Positions 17,860 to 25,723 of a DNA stretch of 64,000 bases are shown piece by piece (within the stretch, counting starts at the first letter, position 1; every line of letters begins with the position of its first letter). Origin of the DNA: Rhodopila globiformis (GTDB lineage Bacteria > Pseudomonadota > Alphaproteobacteria > Acetobacterales > Acetobacteraceae). The DNA lies in NCBI RefSeq assembly GCF_002937115.1, contig NZ_NHRY01000239.1, forward strand, positions 1-64,000. The letters run 5' to 3'. The translations under genes were made by a program, and so were the position numbers. Below the pieces are notes generated by a model that made no database searches, was not told the origin of the DNA, and saw only the letters and a program-made list of their open reading frames with translations.

Positions 17860-18208
17860 CATCATGACCACCCAGGGACAGTTTCGTGCCGCCAGGTCGC
17901 TTCTGCATCTTGACCAGGCCGAGCTTGCACGCCGCGCCGAGGTATCGCTCGCGACCATCCGGCGTATCGAGACGCCGGACGGCGAACCGCGCGTGGCACC
18001 GGCGACCGTGGACACAGTCCGTCGTGTGCTGGAAGAGGCCGGCGCGGAGTTCATTCCGCACGGCGTCCGGCGCCGGACCGAGGGGTCCGCACAGGAGGTA
18101 TTGCTTCGCGACCTTCAGGCCATCAGCCAGCGCAGCGCCGCCCGGCTGAAGGGGCAAGCCGTCATGACCGAAGCGGATCTGTATAACGAGGACGGCCTGC
18201 CGGCGTGA
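17852..18208 (+). CDS. HTH-domain antitoxin/regulator of a VapC module
   Basis: A 118-residue protein. Residues about 9-60 form an XRE-like helix-turn-helix (ARSLLHLDQAELARRAEVSL). The C-terminal 35 residues (LLRDLQAISQRSAARLKG, then MTEADLYNEDGLPA) resemble the toxin-binding tail of VapB/Phd-type antitoxins rather than an XRE protein. Its TGA overlaps the GTG of the PIN-domain gene by four bases, so the two are coupled. The likely role is DNA binding plus neutralisation of the VapC-like RNase. The start could be 17852 or 17864; no clear SD separates them. Confidence 0.78.
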   Translation: MSRIMTTQGQFRAARSLLHLDQAELARRAEVSLATIRRIETPDGEPRVAPATVDTVRRVLEEAGAEFIPHGVRRRTEGSAQEVLLRDLQAISQRSAARLKGQAVMTEADLYNEDGLPA

Positions 18209-18600
18209 TCGTCGCCGACACGTCCGCCCTGATCGCGATCCTGCGGCGCGAGCCGGAGGCCGATGATTTCCTGCGGATTATTGTCCGCTCCGGTTCCTGC
18301 CTTGTCCTGTCGGTCAGCGTCATGGAAGCATCCATGGTCCTGGCGGGACGGGACGGTGACGACACATCCTGGCTGGGACTGGATCAGTTGATCGCCCGCG
18401 CCGGCATCGACGTGGTGGCGCAGGATCGGCTGCTCACCGGGATCGCCCGGGATGCCTTCCTGCGCTTCGGCAAAGGACGGCACCCGGCCGGGCTCAACAT
18501 GGGCGACTGCGCGTCTTATGCGCTGGCACAGTCACGCGGGCTGCCGCTTCTGTTCAAAGGCAACGACTTCAGCAAGACCGACGTAGTGGCCGCCGCATAG
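18205..18600 (+). CDS. VapC-family PIN-domain toxin (RNase)
   Basis: A 131-residue PIN-domain protein beginning MIVADTSALIAIL with the first catalytic Asp, a central acidic segment (Glu in MEASMVL), and the Asp of NMGDCASYALAQ followed by LPLLFKGNDFSKTDV. These are the Mg-binding residues of VapC-type ribonucleases that cut tRNA or rRNA when unrestrained. The GTG start overlaps the antitoxin stop. Length and layout are normal; only the type of its partner is unusual. Confidence 0.9.
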   Translation: MIVADTSALIAILRREPEADDFLRIIVRSGSCLVLSVSVMEASMVLAGRDGDDTSWLGLDQLIARAGIDVVAQDRLLTGIARDAFLRFGKGRHPAGLNMGDCASYALAQSRGLPLLFKGNDFSKTDVVAAA

Positions 18601-19123
18601 AGTGCTTCTTTCGGCTGGGAACGCTCAGCCAGGGTAGGACCCCCGCCGGAGTTTCCGCCACCATTCCCCCCGTCCTTGCGGATCTCGGCAGGCCGAAAGG
18701 CAAGGGCGTTCCGCCCCGGTCCAACAGGGTCGCCGATGGGGCGTGCATGGGCGGCAAGCGGCACACCTGTCCCGGGCGGGTCGAAGACGGCGGCGGAGCC
18801 TGGATCGCCTGTCGATCTTCAACACGGAGGACGACGGAGGATCATCAAGGGCCACGAAAGGTGTGAACGAGTCCGGCAATGAAGCAGCGCAGGCCGTGTT
18901 TCCGGCACGTTGCAGGGGCGGACTCAAGCAGGCAAGGGCTTATGGTATGATGCGCCGCAGTCGCTCGCACAATCATGCGGCTGGTCAGGCCCCGATAGGC
19001 CGGCAAGGCCCGGTCTTCGTGGCCCTTCGTAGTCCTTCGTCTTCCTCCGTGGTAAGAATCACGGCAGGATGAACAAGTATGGACGATCCTGGCACCATCC
19101 ACCACGATCCCAGGCCCCCGGCG
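18601..19123. repeat. Intergenic repeat family R3, copy 1
   Basis: No gene is seen. The segment about 18808-19066 has an outer inverted pair: ttcaacacggaggacgacgg through the cacgaaaggtgtgaac block on the left, and the gtggcccttcg/cttcctccgtgg block on the right. The same composite, including flanking text, recurs at about 52800-53095, so this is a dispersed element of roughly 260-290 bp. Confidence 0.65.
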
Positions 19124-19447
19124 TCAGCGCGCCCCCGCATCGCTGTCGGGCATCATCCACAGCACGTAGGCGCCGCCGCCCATCGGCACCAGCACCGATT
19201 TGTCGATGTCGTCCATGAAGGTCAGCTCGTCCAGCATCTCCTCCAGCTGGTAGTCGCCATAGGCGTCCGGGTCCACATCCGGCCGGTAGTCGACCGACAG
19301 GGTGCGCGGGTTGATCCGCATCGCCAGGATCCGGTGCGGCGCCTGGCCGATGACCGCCGCGCCACCCAGCAGGATCGCGGGATCCTCGGGCGGGCCTTGC
19401 TCCACCAGCGCGGCGGGCCATTGCGGCGCGGGGAGGTTTACGGGCAT
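19124..19447 (-). CDS. Conserved-looking hypothetical protein, 107 residues
   Basis: A short acidic soluble protein (ILAMRINPRTLSVDYRPDV, then YGDYQLEEMLDELTFMDDID). The start is set by AAGGGAGA ahead of the ATG at 19447; codon bias and the absence of an equally good antisense frame support coding. I recognise no domain. It lies just downstream of the ClC gene on the same strand, 31 bases away, so it may be cotranscribed with it. Confidence 0.6.
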   Translation of the reverse strand: MPVNLPAPQWPAALVEQGPPEDPAILLGGAAVIGQAPHRILAMRINPRTLSVDYRPDVDPDAYGDYQLEEMLDELTFMDDIDKSVLVPMGGGAYVLWMMPDSDAGAR

Positions 19448-19478
19448 GGCATGGTCTCCCTTGGCGGTCGCAACAAGG

Positions 19479-21335
19479 TCAGCCGGGGTATATCTGCACG
19501 CTGCGGGCAACAGTATCCGCAACATGCTCTTTGGTGACAACGCCAAGGACGCGGTCGGTTCCGTTTTCGCTGCCAACGACGATCGCCATGGTGGCGCCAC
19601 GGTCCCAGATCGTCCGGATCACGTCGAACGCCACCTCGTGCTCCCGCACAATCACGAAGCCCGGCTGCACCAGGTCGCCCAGCCGCACGTCCTCGGCCAC
19701 GGCGCCCAGCGTGCGGCGAAGGTCGGTGTTCACCCGCAGGGCGCCGATGACGCCACCGTCCCGGGTGACGACGACGTGCCGTAGGCCGCCCTGCGCCGCG
19801 GCGAGCCGCAGGAAGGTGGCGAACGGCGTCGTCTCGTCCAGCACCACCACGTCGCTTTCCATGATCTCGGCGGCACTGCGCACCAGGAACATGTTGGCGT
19901 GCAGCGCCTTGGGGATCGGATGGCCGCGCCGCGCCAGCTTCATGGTGTAGATGTTCTCGACCGTCAGCATCCGCCGCACGCCCAGCGCCAGCGCCACCGC
20001 CAGGATCATCGGCAGCACGATGTCGTAGTCGCGCGTCATCTCGAAGATCATCGTCACCGCGGTCATCGCCGCGCCGGTGCCGCTGCCTACCATCGCACCC
20101 ATGCCGACCATGGCGAAGGCCGGGGGGCTGAGCGGTATCCCGGGGAAAATCGCCTGGATGCCGGCCGCGAAGGCGGACCCCAGCGCCGCGCCCATGAACA
20201 GCGAAGGCGAGAAGATCCCGCCCGACGAGCCGGAGCCCAGGCTGATCGTCGTCGCCAGCAGCTTGCAGACGAACAGGATCAGCAGGAACCAGGCGACGGT
20301 GAGATGGTTGTACAGGATCGCCTGGATCGTGGCGTAGCCGACGCCCTCGACATAGTAGTGCCCGCCCATAACCCAGAGCGTGTAGATCATGAGGCCGACC
20401 AGCATCATGCCCAGGATGTGGCGGACATAGCGGCCGGGTATTAGGTCGAAGCCGTCCTCCAGCCAGTGCAGGACGCGGACGAACGCCGCGGCAGCTACCC
20501 CGGTGATCACGCCCAGGACGGCGTACAGCGCCAGGATCGCCACCGTGCTGATGTCGTTCGGCAGCGGCACCAGGTTGGCCGGCACGTTGAACGCCGGCTG
20601 GCTGCCGAAGAACAGGCGCCCGATGAAGGTCGCCGTGCCGGTCGCCACCGCCACCGGCAGAAAGGTGTTGACGCTGATCTCCGGCAGCATCAGTTCGGTG
20701 GCGAACAGCACGCCGCCGATGGGCGTGTTGAACGTCGCCGCGATGCCCGCCCCCGCGCCAGCCGCCACCAGGGTGATGCGCTGGCCCGGCCGCATGTGGA
20801 TGATCTGCCCCAGCGTCGAGCCGAGCGCGGAGCCGATCTGGATGATCGGCCCCTCGCGCCCGACCGCGGCGCCGGTGCCGATGGCCAGGGCGGAGGCGAT
20901 GGATTTCACCACCGCCACCACCGGCCGGATGATGCCTCGCTGATAGTAGATCGCGTCCATCACCTCGGGCACGCCGTGCCCCTTGGCCTCCGGCGCGAAG
21001 TTGGAGACGATCCAGGTGACGCCGATGCCGCCGATGACCGGCACCAGGATGATTGCCGGCCCCCAGGGATTGGTTGGCGTGAAAAGGCTGGAGTCGTAGG
21101 CGAACGAGAAATGGCGCAGGAAGAACAGGTTGTGGATCAGGCCGATCAGGTCGCGGAACACGACGGCGCCGAAACCGGTGACGATGCCGACGACCAGCGC
21201 CAGCAGCGACAGCGGCAGCAGGCGCAATCGGTGAGCCGTTTCTTCTATCGGCGCGGGCGGTGCCGGCGGCGCCTTGATCGAGTTGGCAACCGCCGGCGCC
21301 TGGTCAGGAGCCGGAGCAAATTCTTCGCTGACCAT
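19479..21335 (-). CDS. ClC-family chloride channel/transporter with C-terminal CBS domains
   Basis: A 618-residue inner-membrane protein. Classic ClC filters are visible: AVGREGPIIQIGSALG (gating Glu in GREGP) and GSGSSGGIFSPSLFMG. About eighteen helices fill residues 35-460, after which a cytosolic region contains a CBS pair (DVVVLDETTPFATFLRL and later VRLGDLVQPGFVIVREHE) that may bind nucleotides and tune transport. It probably moves Cl-, possibly in exchange for H+, in acid tolerance or volume control. GGGAGC precedes the ATG. Confidence 0.92.
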   Translation of the reverse strand: MVSEEFAPAPDQAPAVANSIKAPPAPPAPIEETAHRLRLLPLSLLALVVGIVTGFGAVVFRDLIGLIHNLFFLRHFSFAYDSSLFTPTNPWGPAIILVPVIGGIGVTWIVSNFAPEAKGHGVPEVMDAIYYQRGIIRPVVAVVKSIASALAIGTGAAVGREGPIIQIGSALGSTLGQIIHMRPGQRITLVAAGAGAGIAATFNTPIGGVLFATELMLPEISVNTFLPVAVATGTATFIGRLFFGSQPAFNVPANLVPLPNDISTVAILALYAVLGVITGVAAAAFVRVLHWLEDGFDLIPGRYVRHILGMMLVGLMIYTLWVMGGHYYVEGVGYATIQAILYNHLTVAWFLLILFVCKLLATTISLGSGSSGGIFSPSLFMGAALGSAFAAGIQAIFPGIPLSPPAFAMVGMGAMVGSGTGAAMTAVTMIFEMTRDYDIVLPMILAVALALGVRRMLTVENIYTMKLARRGHPIPKALHANMFLVRSAAEIMESDVVVLDETTPFATFLRLAAAQGGLRHVVVTRDGGVIGALRVNTDLRRTLGAVAEDVRLGDLVQPGFVIVREHEVAFDVIRTIWDRGATMAIVVGSENGTDRVLGVVTKEHVADTVARSVQIYPG

Positions 21336-21413
21336 CTGGATGGGCTCCCGGTGCAGGCATGAAAACGGTCCGGACCGATCAGGTTGCTCCGATCCCCGGA
21401 CCGGATGCTGGTA

Positions 21414-23027
21414 TCAGGCTGCCTTGCGGATTGCCACAGCTTTGACGTCGTCGTCGACGCCGGCTTCGAAGCTGGCGAAATTGGCCTCGAAGCGTTCCAC
21501 CAGTTGTGCCGCCATCCGATCGTAGGCGGCTTTGTCGGCCCAGGCCAGGCGCGGGTCCAGCACCTCGTCCGGAATGCCCGGCACGTGCGCGGGGATCGAC
21601 AGGCCGAAATACGGTTCCTTGTGGAACTCCATCTGCGCCAGCGAGCCGTCCAGGGCGCCGCGCAGCAAGGCCCGCGTATGCCTGATGCTCATGCGCTTGC
21701 CGACGCCGTACTGGCCGCCGCTCCAGCCGGTGTTGACCAGCCAGCAGGTGGCATCGTGCCGGGCGATCAGATCGGCGAACATCCGGCCATAGACCTCGGG
21801 CGGGCGCGGCAGGAACGGATGCGCGAAGCAGGTGCTGAACGCCGCCTTCGGCTCGGCGCCGAGGCCCTTCTCGGTGCCGGCGACCTGCGCGGTGTAGCCG
21901 GACAGGAAGTGGTACATCGCCTGCGCCGGGGTCAGCCGGGAAATCGGCGGCAGCACGCCGAACGCGTCGCAGGTCAGCATGAACACGTTCTTCGGCTGCC
22001 CGCCGCGGCCGGACAGGTCGACGTTGGGGATGAACTCGACCGGATAGCAGGACCGCGTGTTCTCGGTCAGCGAGGCGTCGGCCAGGTCGAGGTTGCCTTC
22101 ATCGTCGCCGATGACGTTCTCCAGCACCGCGCCGAAGCGGTGCGACGCCGCCCAGATCTCGGGCTCAGCCTCGCGCGACAGGTTGATGACCTTGGCATAG
22201 CAGCCGCCTTCGACGTTGAAGGTGCCGGTGTCGCCCCAGCCATGCTCGTCATCGCCAATCAGCTTGCGCTCGGGGTCGGAGGACAGGGTGGTCTTGCCGG
22301 TGCCCGACAGGCCGAAGAACAGCGCGACGTCGCCGTCCTTGCCGATGTTGGCGCTGCAGTGCATCGGCATCACGCCCTTCGGCGGCAGCAGCCAGTTCAT
22401 CACCGTGAAGATCGACTTCTTCACCTCGCCGGCATACTCGCTGCCGGCGATGATCAGCAGCTTCTGCTCGAACGACAAGGCGATGGTGGTGGTGGAGCGC
22501 ACGCCGTCCACCGCGGGATCGGTCTGGAACAGCGGCGCGTGCAGGATGACGTAGTCCGGCTCGAAGTCCTTCAGCTCCGAGGCCTTCGGGCGGATGAAGA
22601 TGTTGCGGGCGAACAGCGCATTCCAGGCCTGCGTCGTCACCATCCGGACCCGCACGCGATGCGCCGGATCGGCACCGGCATACAGGTCCTGGATGAACAG
22701 CTCCTGGCCTTGCAGATAGGCCTGGACGCGGCCCTTCAGCGCGTTGAAGCGCTCCACCGGCATGGACTGGTTGACCTTGCCCCACCAGATTTCGTTGGTA
22801 ACGGACGGCTCATCGACGACGAACTTGTCCTGCACCGAGCGGCCGGTGTGGACGCCGGTCTGCACCATGAAGGCGCCATCGGCGGAGAAGCGGCCTTCAT
22901 GGCGGCGGACGGCCTCCACCACCAGGGCGGGCGCGGTCTGGTTGGCGTGGACGGGGCGGGATGCGTGCACCCCGGTGCCGGACAGGGCGGCTGCGGCGCG
23001 GTGTTTCCAGGTGGGCTCGTGCGTCAA
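21414..23027 (-). CDS. pckA: Phosphoenolpyruvate carboxykinase, ATP-dependent
   Basis: A 537-residue gluconeogenic enzyme that converts oxaloacetate and ATP to PEP, CO2 and ADP. The kinase P-loop GLSGTGKTTLS, the preceding MHCSANIG, and DDEHGWGDTGTFNVEGG metal site are intact, as is the NTGWSGGQYGVGKRM segment. The frame opens with TTG, with AGGA about nine bases upstream; no ATG is available before the conserved N-terminus. In many alphaproteobacteria pckA sits beside chvI/chvG; that is not so here. Confidence 0.96.
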   Translation of the reverse strand: MTHEPTWKHRAAAALSGTGVHASRPVHANQTAPALVVEAVRRHEGRFSADGAFMVQTGVHTGRSVQDKFVVDEPSVTNEIWWGKVNQSMPVERFNALKGRVQAYLQGQELFIQDLYAGADPAHRVRVRMVTTQAWNALFARNIFIRPKASELKDFEPDYVILHAPLFQTDPAVDGVRSTTTIALSFEQKLLIIAGSEYAGEVKKSIFTVMNWLLPPKGVMPMHCSANIGKDGDVALFFGLSGTGKTTLSSDPERKLIGDDEHGWGDTGTFNVEGGCYAKVINLSREAEPEIWAASHRFGAVLENVIGDDEGNLDLADASLTENTRSCYPVEFIPNVDLSGRGGQPKNVFMLTCDAFGVLPPISRLTPAQAMYHFLSGYTAQVAGTEKGLGAEPKAAFSTCFAHPFLPRPPEVYGRMFADLIARHDATCWLVNTGWSGGQYGVGKRMSIRHTRALLRGALDGSLAQMEFHKEPYFGLSIPAHVPGIPDEVLDPRLAWADKAAYDRMAAQLVERFEANFASFEAGVDDDVKAVAIRKAA

Positions 23028-23606
23028 GGTCGGTGTCCTGCCTTCGTCAGCGTTGCGTAGCTTGCACCTGCATACCGCGACGCCCCGGTCTCAGGCGAGG
23101 CGGGTGGCCGCTGAAATGCGCATATGGCGCGTTCGTGACGGTATAGAGGAGGATGACAGGGAGGCAAGGTATCAGGGGCGAGGTTACGCCACGGTATGTG
23201 CAGGCGTGGGTCAAGCAGCGCTGTACAGGCAACCATCGTGGTGGGAAATGGCCTCGATGCCGCTGGCAGGAGCGAGAATCATTTCTGTTATGCGTGAATC
23301 AGGTGATGCATCCCGGCTGACACCCGGACCTCATGCATCCTGGAATCCAGCCCGAAACGGAGACGACCCCAACCGGGACGGGCGCATCCGCGGCACCGCT
23401 TTCTGCCGAAGGAGCCCCCCTGGGTTTATCAAAGGCGCACGTGCCTGCGCAGCGCCGCAACCGGTTTCCCATGAAACCGGACGGTGCACTGGCGCATCCG
23501 TTACTAGGCAGGCCGGATCAGGAATCGTCCAATACGAAAAACCACAATGTATCTAACACCTGTCGGAAATGGCATGTGGTGGATCGAACTGAAAACCATA
23601 AGCGTC
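23028..23606. other. Gap upstream of pckA
   Basis: Nearly 580 bases without a convincing gene. It must contain the pckA promoter and the region beyond the PemK-like toxin stop. I see no repeat of the families found elsewhere. Confidence 0.4.
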
Positions 23607-24050
23607 TTACCGCCTGTAAGAGGCGTCAGGATGTACCGCCAGATAATGCCTGAAATCCGCCGCAACCGCTGCGAACAGCCGGGGTGGCACAAACCCATAG
23701 TCGAACCTGTCGTTCGCCCCGGGCACACGAGCCAAATCGAACGGCCAGTCGTCCTCTACCGCGTAGGACGTATAAATATAAGACTGTTGCGTCGTCAGTC
23801 CGAGGTGCTGCGCTACCCGCGGCGGGATGGCAATACCCTGCTCATCCCTCCCCGGCGTAACATGAGAGATCGGCAAATACGTCACGCGAACGATGCTGCG
23901 GCCTGGCAATTCCGGTTCCTCGACCCGCTCCAGATCCACGATCAGGCAAGGCCGATCCTTGCCGGCGTCAGGCGGCCGACCGCGCCCCAAACCTGCCCAG
24001 ACGAAACCATAATGGACCACCAGACCAAGCTTGGGGTCCGGCAGCGGCAT
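23607..24050 (-). CDS. PemK/MazF-like toxin of a Phd-type module
   Basis: A 147-residue protein that opens with GLVVHYGFVWAGLGRG and continues KDRPCLIVDLERVEE, the pattern of PemK-like SH3-barrel proteins, followed by VRVTYLPISH. MazF/PemK proteins are ribosome-dependent or free endoribonucleases. It begins three bases after the stop of a Phd-type antitoxin, which supports the reading. Family assignment is by resemblance; catalytic residues are not certain. Confidence 0.72.
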   Translation of the reverse strand: MPLPDPKLGLVVHYGFVWAGLGRGRPPDAGKDRPCLIVDLERVEEPELPGRSIVRVTYLPISHVTPGRDEQGIAIPPRVAQHLGLTTQQSYIYTSYAVEDDWPFDLARVPGANDRFDYGFVPPRLFAAVAADFRHYLAVHPDASYRR

Positions 24051-24053
24051 CCA

Positions 24054-24311
24054 TCAGTCGTCCATGAGTGCGTCGAGATCGCTATACGCGGCGTCCATCC
24101 GGTTGTTGGCGATCCGCTCGATCTTTGCGACTGGCATGTCCGAGCGCTGCATGGCGAGTTTTCGGTTCTGCCGCAGCAAGGCATAATCTTCGACCGAGAG
24201 AACGATCAGCTCCGGCCGGCCGTGATAGGTGACCTCCACGGGTGCCCGGCGGGCCTCGGAGCGGACATAACCGCTGGCCTTTTGCAGCTGCTCGCCCGTA
24301 ACGCTGATCAT
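24054..24311 (-). CDS. Phd/YefM-family antitoxin
   Basis: An 85-residue protein starting MISVTGEQLQKASGYVRSEA with RRAPVEVTYHGRPELIVLS and the VEDYALLRQ helix: the N-terminal DNA-binding fold of Phd/YefM antitoxins, with a C-terminal tail ending SDLDALMDD that should bind the toxin. Its start is unusual: a 17-bp tandem duplication has placed a second ATG and the strong GGAGG upstream, so the gene's own ATG now overlaps the stop of a six-codon leader (ATGA). Confidence 0.85.
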   Translation of the reverse strand: MISVTGEQLQKASGYVRSEARRAPVEVTYHGRPELIVLSVEDYALLRQNRKLAMQRSDMPVAKIERIANNRMDAAYSDLDALMDD

Positions 24312-24334
24312 TGGAGTACGCTGATCATGGGAGC
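24301..24334 (-). promoter_or_regulatory. 17-bp tandem duplication creating a six-codon leader at the antitoxin start
   Basis: The two 17-base units 24301-24317 and 24318-24334 differ at two or three positions. On the minus strand the upstream copy has GGAGG, five bases, then ATG and encodes MISVLQ before TGA at 24308-24310. That TGA overlaps the antitoxin ATG by four bases, so antitoxin synthesis would need re-initiation or weak direct initiation. Confidence 0.7.
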
Positions 24335-24490
24335 CTCCAAAAAGTACGTAAATTATGGATAATCACCCAGAGCGTTGCAAGCCTGACGATCGGAACCACC
24401 AGCCGCTCTCATGGCTTGGGAACAATGTTGATCTGTGTGCGGAAAAGCCTCGGGGGGCGACCAAAGGCCGGCCATAGCACATTGAACCCG

Positions 24491-25477
24491 TTATCCCCCC
24501 GTCACGCTCATGTGCCGCGCTACCGCCGGCTTGTCGTGCCGCCGGTCGATGATGAAGTCATGACCCTTCGGCTTGCGGGAAATCGCCTCGCGGATCGCGT
24601 CCTCGAGCCGCTCATCCGTTACCCCGGCCCGCAGAAGCGAGCGGAAATCGGCGGAATCCTCCTGCCCGAGACACATATATAATGTACCCGTACAGGTCAG
24701 CCGCACCCGGTTGCAGCTTTCGCAGAAATTGTGCGTCATCGGCGTGATGAAGCCGACCCGCCGCCCGGTTTCCCGGACGTTGAAGTAGCGCGCCGGACCG
24801 CCGGTCTTGTAGTCGGTATCCTCCAGCGTCCAGGTCCGGCGCAGGCGGGCACGGACCACGGACAGCGGCAGGTACTGCTCGGTCCGGTCGCCGGTGATCT
24901 CGCCCATCGGCATGGTCTCGATCAGGCACAGGTCGAAGCCGTGCTCGCCGCACCAGGCGACCAGGGCGTCGAACTCTTCCTCGTTCACGCCCTTCATCGC
25001 CACGGCGTTGATCTTCACCGCCAGCCCTGCCGCCTTGGCGGCAAAGATGCCGTCCAGCGTCTGCTCGATCTGCCCCCAGCGGGTGATCTGCCCAAAGCGC
25101 ACCGGATCGAGCGTATCCAGCGAGACGTTGATCCGCTTCACGCCGGCGGCCACCAGCGTCCCGGCATGTTTGGCCAGTTGCGTGCCGTTGGTGGTGACCG
25201 TCAGTTCCTTCAGCCCGTTCCCGAGCCGTTGCCCCAGCTTGCCGAACAGTTGCATCACGTCGCGCCGCACCAGCGGCTCGCCGCCGGTGATGCGGATCTT
25301 CGTCGTGCCCAGGCGGATGAAGGCCGCGCATAGGCGATCCAGTTCCTCCAGCGTCAGCAGGTCGCGCTTGGGCAGGAAGTGCATGTCCTCCGACATGCAA
25401 TAGACGCAACGGAGATCGCAGCGGTCGGTCACCGATACCCGAAGGTAGGTGATCGCGCGGCCGAAAGGATCGATCAT
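24491..25477 (-). CDS. moaA: GTP 3',8-cyclase MoaA (molybdenum cofactor biosynthesis)
   Basis: A 328-residue radical-SAM enzyme that starts molybdopterin synthesis from GTP with MoaC. The N-terminal cluster motif is in [16 protein letters not shown], the second 4Fe-4S site in [19 protein letters not shown], and the C-terminus ends in GG, needed for MoaC partnership. ATG 25477 gives the normal [18 protein letters not shown] start. It stands alone, divergent from cheA. I looked for a Moco-riboswitch-like structure in the 246 bases upstream and cannot support one. Confidence 0.95.
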   Translation of the reverse strand: MIDPFGRAITYLRVSVTDRCDLRCVYCMSEDMHFLPKRDLLTLEELDRLCAAFIRLGTTKIRITGGEPLVRRDVMQLFGKLGQRLGNGLKELTVTTNGTQLAKHAGTLVAAGVKRINVSLDTLDPVRFGQITRWGQIEQTLDGIFAAKAAGLAVKINAVAMKGVNEEEFDALVAWCGEHGFDLCLIETMPMGEITGDRTEQYLPLSVVRARLRRTWTLEDTDYKTGGPARYFNVRETGRRVGFITPMTHNFCESCNRVRLTCTGTLYMCLGQEDSADFRSLLRAGVTDERLEDAIREAISRKPKGHDFIIDRRHDKPAVARHMSVTGG

Positions 25478-25723
25478 ATGGCTTGCAGGCTCCCTCCAAG
25501 GCGGACTGTCGCCGCTTGGTTCCTGTTATAGGCTGTCCTTTCCAGGTGCGCCAACACCACCCCGTGTTCAACCCCTTGGCCGCAATGAAGCCGTGGTGAC
25601 GGGCCAGGGGCGGGCGGGGAAATCGCGCCGGAGCGAATTTTTTCGTCCGCATTTACCTTTTGTTTGCGAAGTGCTGCCAAGGATTGGCTCCCACCCGGCC
25701 GACGGGACTGCAAGGGGGCTACC

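Noticed and set aside
25478-25723. Molybdenum-cofactor riboswitch upstream of moaA
   Set aside because: I could not identify the conserved stems in these 246 bases; covariance-model search would be needed.
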